64,000 nt of DNA, from assembly GCA_023404095.1 (NCBI GenBank), contig JAEYDD010000041.1:124001-188000 (forward strand). The letters are read 5' to 3'. Positions 26,189 through 35,982 of this stretch are shown in pieces. The notes beneath the pieces were generated by a model. It was not told the DNA's origin. It was given only the letters and a program-made list of their open reading frames with translations, and made no database searches. Numbering within the stretch: position 1 is the first letter of the stretch; each line of letters begins with the position of its first letter. The DNA is from Pseudomonadota bacterium. Lineage in GTDB: Bacteria; Pseudomonadota; Alphaproteobacteria; Rhizobiales; Rhizobiaceae. A program made the translations under genes and the position numbers.

Positions 26189-26557
26189 ATGAAACTGCCG
26201 CTTCGAATACTCTGTCTTTGCCTGGGCTGGCTAATGGTCGCGCTGGGCGTTGTCGGCATATTCCTGCCGCTGCTGCCTACAACACCGTTTCTGCTTGTGG
26301 CGGCCGCGCTTTTCGCGCGTACCTCGCCGCGTTTCGAGACATGGCTGGTAAACCATCCGCAACTGGGCCCGCCGCTGCGCCGCTGGCGCGAGAAAGGCGC
26401 CATTGCGCCGCGCGCGAAGGCCACAGCGCTGGCGATGATCGCCGCGAGCTATGCAACCTTCCTGCTTTTGAGCGGCCCGAGCACCCAGACTGCCGCCGTG
26501 GTTGCCCTCGCCATGGCCGGCCCGGCGCTCTTCATCCTCACCCGGCCGGGCGGCTGA
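26189..26557 (+). CDS. DUF454 (YbaN-like) inner-membrane protein
   Basis: 122 residues with three to four membrane helices. The family signature is plain: GWLMVALGVVGIFLPLLPTT, then PFLLVAAALFARTSPRFETW and the NHPQLGPPLRRWREKGAI block. DUF454/YbaN proteins have no settled function. It stands alone, divergent from the RND operon. Confidence 0.88.
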   Translation: MKLPLRILCLCLGWLMVALGVVGIFLPLLPTTPFLLVAAALFARTSPRFETWLVNHPQLGPPLRRWREKGAIAPRAKATALAMIAASYATFLLLSGPSTQTAAVVALAMAGPALFILTRPGG

Positions 26558-26723
26558 ACGTCCGGTGGCCCGCGCCTACCTCGCGCTTGGTAGGGGCGTA
26601 CCGCTGCTCATTCGAACGTCTCCGCCTTCTTTGCCGGGTCCCCTCTCCCGCAAGCCCATGTTTCGGCTATCTTGGTTGCGCATGCGCCCGGCTGCGATTC
26701 CGTCCAGGGAGAAGAGTTCGAAA

Positions 26724-27911
26724 ATGCTCTACGACTATTGCGTCATCGGCGGAGGGATCGTCGGGCTTGCCACGGCGATGCAGCTTCTGGCGGCCCGGCC
26801 CGGCGCGAGCCTGGTCCTTATCGAAAAGGAAGACGCCCTCGGCCTGCACCAGACCGGGCACAACAGCGGCGTCATCCACGCCGGGATCTACTATGCGCCC
26901 GGCAGCCTGAAAGCGGAGCTTTGCCGCAAGGGTGCACAGGCGACGAAGGACTTCTGCGCCGAGCACGACATTGCCTTCGAGGTCTGCGGCAAGCTGCTGG
27001 TCGCGACCAATCCGCTGGAGGCGAAGCGCATGGAGGCGCTGCTGGAGCGTTCCCAAAGCAATGCGATCGAGGTGCACCGGATCAGCGAGGGCGAACTGCG
27101 CGAGCGGGAGCCTAACATCGCAGGACTCGGCGCCCTGTTCGTGCCGTCCACCGGCATCGTCAGCTATGCGGAGGTCTGCCGGGCGATGGGCCGGATCATA
27201 ACAGCCCGGGGCGGCGAGATCCGGCTCGGCACCCGCGTCAACGCAATCAGGGAAGCGGCCGATGCCGTCTCCATCGCGACTGACGGCGAAAACTGGCAGG
27301 CACGCAAGCTGATCGCCTGCGCAGGCCTGCAGTCGGACCGGCTCGCCCGGATCGCCGGGATTGCGATCGAACACCGCATCGTTCCCTTCCGCGGCGAGTA
27401 CTACCGCCTGCCCGATCACAAGAGCGGTATCGTGCGCCACCTGATCTATCCGATCCCCGACCCGGACCTCCCCTTTCTCGGCATCCACCTCACGCGAATG
27501 ATCGACGGAAGCGTCACCGTCGGCCCGAATGCCGTCCTGGGGTTTGCGCGGGAAGGCTACGGCCACCTTTCCTTCTCCCCCGGCGACGTAGCCGACTACG
27601 CCCTCTTCCCGGGTTTCTGGAAAACGCTGGTCGGCAACAGGAAATCGGCCCTCGTCGAGATGCGCAACTCGCTGTGGAAGCGCGGCTATCTTGAGGAATG
27701 CCGGAAATACTGCCCCGGCCTGGAACTTGCGGACCTGCTGCCGCACAGGGCCGGTATCCGCGCCCAGGCCGTAAGGCGGGATGGCACTCTGGTACACGAC
27801 TTCCTTTTTGCCGCCACCGACCGCATGCTGCATGTCTGCAACGCGCCGTCGCCGGCAGCCACGTCCGCCATTCCAATCGCAGACATGATTGTGGAGCGGG
27901 TTTTGCAGTAA
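26724..27911 (+). CDS. lhgO: L-2-hydroxyglutarate oxidase
   Basis: 395 residues, FAD-dependent DAO-type enzyme that oxidises L-2-hydroxyglutarate to 2-oxoglutarate with electrons to the quinone pool. The FAD motif is GGGIVGLATAMQLL (8-21), followed by the LhgO blocks LHQTGHNSGVIHAGIYYAPG and PFRGEYYRL, and the active-site region FLGIHLTRMIDGSVTVGPNA. The start at 26724 has GAAGAG 7 nt upstream. No neighbour explains the context; the enzyme is often a lone metabolite-repair or lysine/glutarate-breakdown step. Confidence 0.93.
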   Translation: MLYDYCVIGGGIVGLATAMQLLAARPGASLVLIEKEDALGLHQTGHNSGVIHAGIYYAPGSLKAELCRKGAQATKDFCAEHDIAFEVCGKLLVATNPLEAKRMEALLERSQSNAIEVHRISEGELREREPNIAGLGALFVPSTGIVSYAEVCRAMGRIITARGGEIRLGTRVNAIREAADAVSIATDGENWQARKLIACAGLQSDRLARIAGIAIEHRIVPFRGEYYRLPDHKSGIVRHLIYPIPDPDLPFLGIHLTRMIDGSVTVGPNAVLGFAREGYGHLSFSPGDVADYALFPGFWKTLVGNRKSALVEMRNSLWKRGYLEECRKYCPGLELADLLPHRAGIRAQAVRRDGTLVHDFLFAATDRMLHVCNAPSPAATSAIPIADMIVERVLQ

Positions 27912-27945
27912 GACCTGGTAGCTGAACTCGGCCGGATAGACCTGC

Positions 27946-29079
27946 ATGCAACACGATACCAAGCCGCAGAAATCGACGCTGGCGCTCCTTGCCCGCGAGG
28001 AACGACTCCTGCCGGTCAGCCTGTTCGCTGCCGCAGCCTTCTATGCCTATGGCGATACGTTCGCAGTCTGGCTATCCCATCCCGTAGGTCTGGCAGTCGT
28101 TTTCGCCGCACTCTTCGCGGTTATCCTCGGATCGGTCCTTTCCGTTGTCAGGCATGCGGACGAACTGGCCGATCGCCTGGGAGAGCCCTTCGGCACGCTG
28201 ATCCTCACGCTGACGATCACCACGATCGAGGTGGTCGCGATCTCGGCCGTGATGTTCCACGGCGACAACAACCCGACGCTCGTGCGCGATACGCTGTTCG
28301 CCGTCATCATGATCATCCTGAACGGCATGGTCGGGCTGTCGCTGCTGCTCGGCGCCTGGCGGCGCCCCGAACAACGCCACAACCTCCAGGGCGCGAACGC
28401 CTATCTCGGGCTGATCGTCCCGCTGGCGACACTCAGCCTCGTCCTGCCGGAGTTCCAGCCCGCCGCTGACGGCCCTGCCATTTCGTCGCTACACCAGACG
28501 GTGCTCGTGTTCATGTCCATAGTGCTATACGGCACGTTCCTGTTGCTGCAGACGGGACGGCACAGGGTCTATTTCACGCAGCGCCACAGTCGCGAGGACC
28601 ACGGCTCGCAGCACGCCCCATCCGTACACCCCGTGGCTGTCCACGTGATGCTGCTGTTTTCCTACATGGCGCCCGTCGTCTATCTGGTCGACCATCTGGC
28701 AAAGCCCATCGACTATCTGGTCGAGACGATGCATGCGCCGCCAGCTCTCGGCGGCGTGGTCATGGCGGTGCTGGTCGCAACGCCGGAAGCCATAAGTGCT
28801 GTGCGCGCCGCCATCGCCGACCGGCTGCAGCGGGCGGTCAACATCTTCCTCGGCTCGGTGCTTTCCACCATTGGCCTGACAGTACCCGTCATGTTGGCGA
28901 TCAGCCACCTCACCGGCCACACGATCACCCTCGGCCTCGGCCGTTCGGAAATGGTCATGCTGATCCTGACGCTCGCCGTCAGCATGATCACCTTTGCCAG
29001 CGGGCGCACGAACCTGATGCAGGGTTCCGTCCACCTCACACTGTTCATCACCTATCTTTTGCTGATCCTGGAAGGATAG
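27946..29079 (+). CDS. chaA: Ca2+(K+/Na+)/H+ antiporter, ChaA type
   Basis: 377 residues with about eleven membrane helices and the two alpha repeats of the CaCA exchangers: LGEPFGTLILTLTITTIEVV in the first half and VVMAVLVATPEAISAVRAAI in the second. ChaA exports Ca2+, Na+ or K+ in exchange for protons at alkaline pH. The central loop (about 205-225) is His-rich, a known trait of the family. It lies 34 bp after lhgO. Confidence 0.9.
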   Translation: MQHDTKPQKSTLALLAREERLLPVSLFAAAAFYAYGDTFAVWLSHPVGLAVVFAALFAVILGSVLSVVRHADELADRLGEPFGTLILTLTITTIEVVAISAVMFHGDNNPTLVRDTLFAVIMIILNGMVGLSLLLGAWRRPEQRHNLQGANAYLGLIVPLATLSLVLPEFQPAADGPAISSLHQTVLVFMSIVLYGTFLLLQTGRHRVYFTQRHSREDHGSQHAPSVHPVAVHVMLLFSYMAPVVYLVDHLAKPIDYLVETMHAPPALGGVVMAVLVATPEAISAVRAAIADRLQRAVNIFLGSVLSTIGLTVPVMLAISHLTGHTITLGLGRSEMVMLILTLAVSMITFASGRTNLMQGSVHLTLFITYLLLILEG

Positions 29080-29125
29080 CGCCGCTGTCACCCAGGACAC
29101 TCCACGCGCGGAAAGGCTCCTGCAT

Positions 29126-29719
29126 TTGTCACTGGAACTGCTGATCGAAAAATATGGAACGCTTGCCGTCTTCCTTGGCGCAGGCGTGGAAGGGGAGACG
29201 GCGGTAGTCATCGGCGGCGTGCTGGCTCACCGCGGCTACCTGTCGTTCTGGCAGGTGGCGGTCGCCGCCGCGATCGGATCGTTCATCGCCGACCAGTTCT
29301 TTTTTCTGGCCGGACGCTATGCCCGCACCAGCGCCATGGTCCGGCGCATGCTCGCCAATCCTGCGATCGCTTCGGTACAGCGGCTATTGGAACGCCATCC
29401 GAACGGTTTCGTCTTCGCGTTCCGGTTCATCTACGGCCTTCGCACGATCAGCCCGATCGCGATCGGCACCACCCAGATCCCGACCGCCCGGTATGTGGTG
29501 CTGAATGCGCTTGCCGCATGCATCTGGGGACCGCTTTTCGCCGGGCTCGGCTACATGTTCGGTCAGGGGGCCGAACATCTTCTCGGACGGCTGCCGCTAC
29601 CGCACCACCTTCTATTGGCGGCAGCAGTTCCATGCGGCCTCCTGCTTGCACTGGCATTCGTCTTCCGCAAACGGCTGGTGCAGCTCTTCCGCTCCGCTCA
29701 AGGCGAGACGAGCAAATAG
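29126..29719 (+). CDS. DedA family membrane protein
   Basis: 197 residues. The SNARE-associated/VTT domain is shown by LGAGVEGETAVVIGGVLAHRG, the re-entrant helix region and the conserved FAFRFIYGLRTISPIAIGTT with its arginine. DedA proteins flip polyprenyl phosphate or phospholipid and support envelope homeostasis. The only available start is TTG at 29126; no in-frame ATG precedes the conserved region. It follows chaA by 46 bp. Confidence 0.88.
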   Translation: MSLELLIEKYGTLAVFLGAGVEGETAVVIGGVLAHRGYLSFWQVAVAAAIGSFIADQFFFLAGRYARTSAMVRRMLANPAIASVQRLLERHPNGFVFAFRFIYGLRTISPIAIGTTQIPTARYVVLNALAACIWGPLFAGLGYMFGQGAEHLLGRLPLPHHLLLAAAVPCGLLLALAFVFRKRLVQLFRSAQGETSK

Positions 29720-29741
29720 GACGGCACCGACACCGGAAGGC

Positions 29742-30848
29742 TCATATCGCCTGTCTGCGATCCGCTATGGCAGAAAGCCTCGGCATGTCAGCGCCATAGC
29801 CGGCGTCCCTGGCAAGCTGGATGAATGCTTCGATCCGCCGTTCGACCTTCTGTCGATGGTTCTGGGCGATGTCAGATAGCTTGTGGTCGAGGAAGGGATT
29901 GGCGAAGCGCTCCATCGTTGCAGCCAGATAGGCCTTCGCTTCGTCCTTGCGGCCAAGTGCGGCAAAGGCCGGCAGGACCTCGTGTTCGAAGATCGCCGCA
30001 AGCTCCGTTTCCACGTCGGGAACCGCGATGAACGCGCGCACGACAGCATCGGCCGGGGCGCCATGCCCCTGCCACATGTCGACGAGCGCTGTGTGGCCGA
30101 GATTGAGGATGTGCAGCTTCAGCGTCTCGATCTCCCTGAGATCATCGACAAGCTGGATCGAAGGATGCTGCGTCGGCGCGGCGAGGCCGGGCGTGCGTTC
30201 GATCGCCCAGAGCGCATAGGGCTCCGCCACAGCACCGGCCGGCTCGATCGGTGCTGAAACGATCCGGTCGACGAGACTGGACGCCCAGACGGTCTCCTCA
30301 TCGATGTAGCGGATGAGATCGGCAGGCGCCCCGTTGCTCCGAGCGCGCGCGCCGACGAGACCGCGCAGCACCTTGCCGTTGTCGGCAATCAGCTCCATCG
30401 GCAAGATGGTGAGCGGCGCAGCATTGGCGGCATGGCGCGCGGCAAGAAGATGGTAGAGTTTTGCGGGAAAGCTCATTGCAGGAGAGAAGTCAGGCTCACC
30501 ATCTTCCGGTCTGCCCTCGTAGCCGGAATCGCCGGTGTTTGAGAGCACGTATTCGGCCTCCTCCACGAAGACGCGGCGAACCTCGCCATACTGGCCGGCC
30601 ATCGACAGGCAGCGCTTGACGGAGGTGACACGCCGCGTCTCGTCGATCACCCTGCCATCCTGTCGGCCGCGCACCCGCACCGGATAGCCTTCAGGTGCAG
30701 CGAGTGCGGCAAGCCGCCCTGCCCGCGCCGGGTCGCCCGACGTCTGAACGACCGTAACCGCCATGGCCGGCGTTCCCTCGGAAAGAAACAGATCGGCGTG
30801 GGCCTGCAGGAAGCGGCTGGTGCCGAACTGGATGACCGGAGTTTTCAT
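29742..30848 (-). CDS. Mannitol dehydrogenase-family oxidoreductase (short form)
   Basis: 368 residues, shorter than the ~480 of mannitol dehydrogenase, mannonate or altronate oxidoreductases, but with the same NAD-binding start (PVIQFGTSRFLQAHADLFL) and the catalytic region ETLKLHILNLGHTALVDMW with its conserved lysine. It probably interconverts a keto-sugar or hexuronate and a polyol or aldonate with NAD(H). It is the last gene of the leftward carbohydrate cluster. The start at 30848 removes a poorly conserved N-terminal extension. Confidence 0.85.
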   Translation of the reverse strand: MKTPVIQFGTSRFLQAHADLFLSEGTPAMAVTVVQTSGDPARAGRLAALAAPEGYPVRVRGRQDGRVIDETRRVTSVKRCLSMAGQYGEVRRVFVEEAEYVLSNTGDSGYEGRPEDGEPDFSPAMSFPAKLYHLLAARHAANAAPLTILPMELIADNGKVLRGLVGARARSNGAPADLIRYIDEETVWASSLVDRIVSAPIEPAGAVAEPYALWAIERTPGLAAPTQHPSIQLVDDLREIETLKLHILNLGHTALVDMWQGHGAPADAVVRAFIAVPDVETELAAIFEHEVLPAFAALGRKDEAKAYLAATMERFANPFLDHKLSDIAQNHRQKVERRIEAFIQLARDAGYGADMPRLSAIADRRQAI

Positions 30849-30954
30849 GCGCTGCCTGTCTCTCTTTGGGAACAATCGCGGCGGGTCTGACGTACCCGCC
30901 GCCACAATGCGGTTCATGCGTCTGCGTGATCAGTACACGAGCGCCATCGGTATG

Positions 30955-31950
30955 CTAGAGCGCAAGTTCGCGCCGCAGCGTTTCGAGGCGTTCCATGGCG
31001 ATGACGCCGTCATGGATCGTCGGAGCGGGCGTGTCGGCGCCGCCAAGCGCCGGAACGACGTCTGCCAGCAGCGAGAAGTAGCCTTTCGGATCCTCATTGG
31101 CGGCAGCGGTGAAGTTCGGCTTCCAGGTCAGGCTGTCGACGCTGTCGGACAGCGTCGCCGACGGATCGTCCACCTTGAACTGCGGATTGCGGTTCCAGCG
31201 CACGTCGATGACGTTGTCGACCTCGATGCGCTGGTGATCACCCATGATCTCGATGCGCTCGACCGGCGCGCCGCGCGACTGGATCGTCCCCATCGCGATC
31301 GTGCCGATCGCGCCGCATTCGAAATCGAAGTTGACGTGGAAAAGCACCTTGCCCGGCTCCTTCTCCACCTTGCGCGCGGTCAGCTTCTTCACCGGCGACA
31401 CGAAGAACGAGACGAGGTCCATGTAGTGGACGCAGTGGTGCAGGAAGAAGCCGGTATAGTCGACATTGCCGACGAAGTAGCCGGGCGCGGTCATGTAGTA
31501 GCCCGTCAGCCCCAGCACATCCCCGAAGCGGCCCGAACGCAGGATGTTTCCGGCGATCTTGTTGCCGGCCGAATAGCGCTTCATGAAGCCGACGAGCAAC
31601 GGCTTGCCCGACTTCTCCGACGCCGCCCGCAACTCACGCGCCCCCGCCGCACTGCCCGACGGCGGCTTTTCCATGAACACCGGCAGGCCGCGCTCCAGCG
31701 CCATCTTGCCGAAGGCGAGGTGCTGGTCGGGGCCCACCGCCATGCCCACGGCATCGATGCCGGGGGTGCGGATCAGTTCCTCCGCGTCGCTCGTCAGCTT
31801 CGACACGCCGAACTGGCGGCCGGCGGACGCGAGACGCTTGGCGTCGATATCGCAAAGGGCGACCAGCTCGACATCATGGCGAACGAGCTGGGGCAACAGC
31901 ATCTGGGTGGCGTGGATGCCGCACCCGATCCAACCGATTTTCAGGGTCAT
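30955..31950 (-). CDS. Gfo/Idh/MocA-family oxidoreductase
   Basis: 331 residues. Rossmann start KIGWIGCGIHATQML, then the family EKPP motif (VFMEKPPSGSAAGA, EKP lysine) and the HHCVHYMDLVSFF block in the C-terminal alpha/beta domain. These enzymes oxidise or reduce sugars, inositols and derivatives with NAD(P)H. The gene overlaps the upstream isomerase by ATGA, so the pair is translated together and likely acts on one substrate. Confidence 0.92.
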   Translation of the reverse strand: MTLKIGWIGCGIHATQMLLPQLVRHDVELVALCDIDAKRLASAGRQFGVSKLTSDAEELIRTPGIDAVGMAVGPDQHLAFGKMALERGLPVFMEKPPSGSAAGARELRAASEKSGKPLLVGFMKRYSAGNKIAGNILRSGRFGDVLGLTGYYMTAPGYFVGNVDYTGFFLHHCVHYMDLVSFFVSPVKKLTARKVEKEPGKVLFHVNFDFECGAIGTIAMGTIQSRGAPVERIEIMGDHQRIEVDNVIDVRWNRNPQFKVDDPSATLSDSVDSLTWKPNFTAAANEDPKGYFSLLADVVPALGGADTPAPTIHDGVIAMERLETLRRELAL

Positions 31951-32828
31951 CGACGATATTCCGTAAGCAGGATGTGGGACTTGATGAATTCAGCGGAAGC
32001 CGAAAGCCGTGCGCTTTCGTCCTCGTGCGGCGGGCGCCACTGCGCGAAGGGAACGCCGAAGCGGTCGTCGTTGCGGCGGAACGGCTCGAGCGAAACCGGA
32101 CCTTCGTAGCCGATCTCGTGCAGGGCGCGGAAAACTTCCACCCAGTCGGTGGCACCGGTTCCGGGGAAGCCGCGGTGGTTTTCGTTTGCCTGGAAATGGA
32201 CGACGCGCTTGCCGCCGAGACGGATCGCTTCGGCGATAGAGGCCTCTTCCATGTGCATGTGGAAGGTGTCGAGCATCAGCTGTACGGCCGGATGATCGAC
32301 GGCGTCGAGCAATTCCATCGCCTGCTGCGTGGTGCACAGCACGTCGCTTTCGAAGCGGTTCAGCGGCTCGACCGCCAGGATGACGCCGAGCTTTTCGGCG
32401 TGGTCGCCGGCTTCCTTCAGGCCTGCGACGCAGCGGGCCTTGCGCGCCAGCCGCTCCTCTTCGGAAACGGGCTGCGGCGGACGGCCGGCGAAGACCAGAG
32501 GATTGCCGGTCAGCGGGCCGCCGACGATCTTGCAGCCGAGTGCGGCCGCGCAGTCTGCGGCATATTTCAGGTAGTCGATGCCGGCGCGGTGGGCGACCGG
32601 ATCGTCGGAGGAAAGGTTGCGCTGCAGGTTGACGCGCGCGGCGAGCACGACCGACAGGCCGGCATCGTCGAGCGCATTCTTCGTGTCGGCCAGATCAAGC
32701 TCACCAGGCTCGGGCACGAGGAGCTCGACGAAATCGTAGCCGAGCCTTCGCATTTCGGAAAACAGCGGGAAATGCTCGGCGGTGAACGGCCGCGCATACT
32801 GCATGGATATCAACCCGACGGGGTTCAT
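31947..32828 (-). CDS. Sugar-phosphate isomerase/epimerase, AP2Ec/TIM-barrel family
   Basis: 293 residues, xylose-isomerase-like TIM barrel. The metal ligand positions are visible as AVEPLNRFESDVLCT (Glu), MLDTFHMHMEEAS (Asp, His), HFQANENHRGFPGTG and VSLEPFRR (Glu), the pattern of ketose 3-epimerases and related isomerases. It likely epimerises or isomerises the imported sugar or its oxidised product. AGAGGA lies upstream of the ATG. Confidence 0.9.
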   Translation of the reverse strand: MNPVGLISMQYARPFTAEHFPLFSEMRRLGYDFVELLVPEPGELDLADTKNALDDAGLSVVLAARVNLQRNLSSDDPVAHRAGIDYLKYAADCAAALGCKIVGGPLTGNPLVFAGRPPQPVSEEERLARKARCVAGLKEAGDHAEKLGVILAVEPLNRFESDVLCTTQQAMELLDAVDHPAVQLMLDTFHMHMEEASIAEAIRLGGKRVVHFQANENHRGFPGTGATDWVEVFRALHEIGYEGPVSLEPFRRNDDRFGVPFAQWRPPHEDESARLSASAEFIKSHILLTEYRR

Positions 32829-32912
32829 GGTCAGTCCTCTTTCTAAAGCAGTGCCGGCAAAATGCCTGGCGGTTTGCGTCCGAAACCGCGGGCGCAAACG
32901 GTTGGATAAAAA

Positions 32913-33746
32913 TCAGCCCTTGACCGCGCCCTGCGTGAGGCCTCCGATCAGGCGCCGCTGGACGAGGAGGAAAAGTATGGTGGCCGGCATGGCGCCGACG
33001 ACGGCGCCGGCGGCGAGAAGGCCCCACTCGATCTGGTACTCGCCGATCAACGTCTGGATGGCGACGGTGACCGGGCGCACGTTCCGCCCGCCGAGCGTGA
33101 GCGCGTAGAGATACTCGTTCCAGGCGGTGATGAAGATGTAGATGCCGGTGGAGATGATGCCGGGCATCGTCAGCGGCAGCACCACCCGGCGGAGCGCCGT
33201 CAGCCGCGAGCAGCCATCGATCATCGCCGCTTCGTCGAGGCTCTTCGGGATCGCGCCGACATAGCTCGTCAGCATCCACACCGCGAACGGGATCGCCACG
33301 GTGGCATTGGCGAGGATCAGGCCGAAATGCGTATCGAGGATGCCGACGTTCTTCATCAACACGAACAACGGCAGGATCAGCAGCACGACCGGGAACATGT
33401 TGATCAGCAGGAACTGCAGCATCAGCAGTTTGCGGCCGGCAAAGCGGAAGCGCGAGAAGGCGTAGGCCGCGGTCACGGCGACCGCCAGCCCCAGGATGAC
33501 CGTGCCACCGGCGATGATCAGGCTGTCCATCATGTTGCCGAGGAACGAGGTCTGCTCCAGCAGCCGGACATAGTTGTCGAGGCTCCAGCCGGCCGGCGAG
33601 ACCGATACGCCGGTCGCATTCAGCGCAGCCGTTGGTGTCAGCGAGGTCAGCACCATCCAGGCGAACGGCGCCATGGCGAAGAGGACGATGACTAGGACCG
33701 GCAGGTCAGTCGTCAGGATACGGCGTGCGGTGCTTGGCTTGTTCAT
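32913..33746 (-). CDS. Carbohydrate ABC transporter permease (MalG type)
   Basis: 277 residues, six membrane helices. The EAA loop reads YVGAIPKSLDEAAMIDGCS. It pairs with the preceding permease, which it overlaps by ATGA, to form the channel of a CUT1 importer. Confidence 0.93.
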   Translation of the reverse strand: MNKPSTARRILTTDLPVLVIVLFAMAPFAWMVLTSLTPTAALNATGVSVSPAGWSLDNYVRLLEQTSFLGNMMDSLIIAGGTVILGLAVAVTAAYAFSRFRFAGRKLLMLQFLLINMFPVVLLILPLFVLMKNVGILDTHFGLILANATVAIPFAVWMLTSYVGAIPKSLDEAAMIDGCSRLTALRRVVLPLTMPGIISTGIYIFITAWNEYLYALTLGGRNVRPVTVAIQTLIGEYQIEWGLLAAGAVVGAMPATILFLLVQRRLIGGLTQGAVKG

Positions 33747-34666
33747 CGCTCAACCTCGCGCATGGTGCGGGCCAGATAGACGGCGACGATCGCGCCGAGA
33801 AGGATGGTGAAGGTAACGGCGATCGCGGTGCCGTAGCCGAAGTCGAGGTTCTGCCGGGCGCGCACGAAGGCATAGAGCGGCAGCGTGTGGGTCGCATAAC
33901 CCGGACCGCCGCCTGTCATGACGAAGATCACGTCCATGGAATTGGCGACCCAGATGACGCGCAGGAGCCCCGCCGTGGCAAGCACGGGCGCAATCCCCGG
34001 CAGCGTGATGTGGACGAACTGCCGCCAGGAGGATGCGCCGTCGATCGAGGCGGCCTCGTACTGGCTCTTCGGGATTCCCTGCAGGCCGGCGAGGATCATC
34101 ACCGCGAAGAAGGGAAAGCCCTGCCACGTCAGCGTGGCGATGACGGCATAGAGCGCGAGACTGGGATCGGCGAGCCACGGAACCGCGCTCTTGACGATCG
34201 ACAGGTAGATCAGGATGTCGTTGAGGACGCCGGTGTTGGGGTCGTAGATCCAGCGCCACATCAGCGCGATCACGACGCTCGGCAGCGCCCAGGGAATAAC
34301 GATCAGCGCGCGCGCAAGGCCGCGCCAGGGGAATTCGCGGTTCAATAGCAGCGCGGTCAGCAGCCCCAGCCCCATCTGCAGCGGCACCGTCAGGCCGATC
34401 CAGATGGCGGTATTCCACAGGGCCGTCCAGAAAACCGGATCGGCGAACAGTTTCACGTAGTTGCCGAAGCCGACGAAGCGGCTGGCATTCGGCTTCCACA
34501 GGATGAGGTCGTAGAAGCTGGTCACGACCGCCTGCACCATCGGCATGAAGACGATGAACACCGTGACGAGAACCGCCGGCGCCAAGAGCATGTACGGCAT
34601 CAGCCGCGAGCTCCAGGGCGCTGGAATTGCAACATCGGTGGCGGGGGGCGAGGTTATAACGGTCAT
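33743..34666 (-). CDS. Carbohydrate ABC transporter permease (MalF type)
   Basis: 307 residues, six membrane helices. The EAA loop reads GLQGIPKSQYEAASIDGASS. An N-terminal Pro-rich cytosolic stretch precedes the first helix. AAGGAAG lies upstream of the ATG. It forms the channel with the MalG-type partner. Confidence 0.93.
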   Translation of the reverse strand: MTVITSPPATDVAIPAPWSSRLMPYMLLAPAVLVTVFIVFMPMVQAVVTSFYDLILWKPNASRFVGFGNYVKLFADPVFWTALWNTAIWIGLTVPLQMGLGLLTALLLNREFPWRGLARALIVIPWALPSVVIALMWRWIYDPNTGVLNDILIYLSIVKSAVPWLADPSLALYAVIATLTWQGFPFFAVMILAGLQGIPKSQYEAASIDGASSWRQFVHITLPGIAPVLATAGLLRVIWVANSMDVIFVMTGGGPGYATHTLPLYAFVRARQNLDFGYGTAIAVTFTILLGAIVAVYLARTMREVER

Positions 34667-34752
34667 AGAAATTCACTTCCTTGCCATCTCGGCGGGAATG
34701 GTCCTCCCACCCGCCCTGACGCCGGCGGGTGGGAGAAGTGCAACAGACGCGC

Positions 34753-35952
34753 TTACTGGGCGAAGAGCGCTTCCAGTTGCTCCATCATCTGCTGCGAGGT
34801 GATCTGGCCGGTCAGGGCCTGCTGCATCGCCGTCTGCCAGGCCGTGTTGACGAACTCGGACGTCGCGGGCGTCTGCGGCAGCACATGGGCGAAGGGCAGC
34901 GACTGCACGGTGGCCTCGACGAAGCGGCGCTCATGCAGGTTCCAGTTTTCCGAGCCGCTCTTGGTCACGGTCATCTGGCCGGTCGCCTTGTTGAAAGCAA
35001 CGTTGTTCTCCCCCTCGGCAAGGAAGGATATCCACTTCCAGGCCGCGTCCTTCGCTTCGGAAGCGGAGAAGACCGCCAGCGATTCGTCGCCGTAGGACGT
35101 CCAGCGGTTGCCGCCGCACTCCGGTACCGGCACTGCCGAGACCTTGTCGCCAAGCGCCTTGACCATGTCGTTGGACGAACCGATGTGGTGGATGGTCATC
35201 GCGGTCGTACCGCCCTTGAAGGCGCCGGTGATTTCCTGGAAGCCGTCGTTCGGTGCCGAAGGCGGAATGACCTTGTCCTTCTGGAACAGGTCGATCAGCC
35301 ACTGGTTGGCCGCGACCGCCTTCTCGTTGGTCAGGCCGCCCGGCTTCAACTCGCCGCCCTGGGAGAGCACGAAAGCGCCCCACTGGTCCCAGCCGCCCTT
35401 GCCGCCGCGCAAGCCGAAACCGTAGGTGGTCGGCGCCTTGGTCAGCTTGATCGCCGCATCGCGGAATTCCTCGCAGGTGGTCGGCGGCTTCAGGCTGGCC
35501 TGCTCGAAGAGGTCGGTGCGATAATAGAGATAGAGCGTTACATATTGGATCGGCAGGTAGTATTGCTGGCCGTCAGGCCCCTTGTTCAGTTCGAGCAGGT
35601 TGTCCAGCAGGTCAGCCTTGCCCGGCCAGGCGTCGATCTTGTCGCCGATCGGCTCGAGCGCCCCCATTTCCACAAGACGCGGCTGGGCAAACAGCTTGAC
35701 CATCGCCGCATCCGGCGCGTTGCCGCCGACGAGCGAGGTGTAGAGCGTGTCGTAGTAGCTGTTCCACGGCACGTTCTCGGCTTCGATCTTGATGCCCGGA
35801 TTGGTCGCCTCGAACTTGGCGACGAGTTCCGCCATCGGGTTTTCGGGGTTGTCGAAGTGATACCAGAAGCGCACGGTTTCGGCCGAAGCGCTGCCGGCAA
35901 GAAATGTCGTCGCTAGCGCGACGCCGATGCTGAATTTTCTAAGGTTGGTCAT
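34753..35952 (-). CDS. Carbohydrate ABC transporter substrate-binding protein (family 1)
   Basis: 399 residues. A signal peptide (1-24, LATTFLAGSASA) precedes a periplasmic type I binding protein with the family signature GFQEITGAFKGGTTAMTIHH and EAKDAAWKWISFLAEGENN. It should capture the sugar and dock on the two permeases. The ligand is not readable. The site GGAGGAGAAC is strong, fitting high expression. Confidence 0.93.
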   Translation of the reverse strand: MTNLRKFSIGVALATTFLAGSASAETVRFWYHFDNPENPMAELVAKFEATNPGIKIEAENVPWNSYYDTLYTSLVGGNAPDAAMVKLFAQPRLVEMGALEPIGDKIDAWPGKADLLDNLLELNKGPDGQQYYLPIQYVTLYLYYRTDLFEQASLKPPTTCEEFRDAAIKLTKAPTTYGFGLRGGKGGWDQWGAFVLSQGGELKPGGLTNEKAVAANQWLIDLFQKDKVIPPSAPNDGFQEITGAFKGGTTAMTIHHIGSSNDMVKALGDKVSAVPVPECGGNRWTSYGDESLAVFSASEAKDAAWKWISFLAEGENNVAFNKATGQMTVTKSGSENWNLHERRFVEATVQSLPFAHVLPQTPATSEFVNTAWQTAMQQALTGQITSQQMMEQLEALFAQ

Positions 35953-35982
35953 GTTCTCCTCCGTTGAAAACCTAAAAGCGGC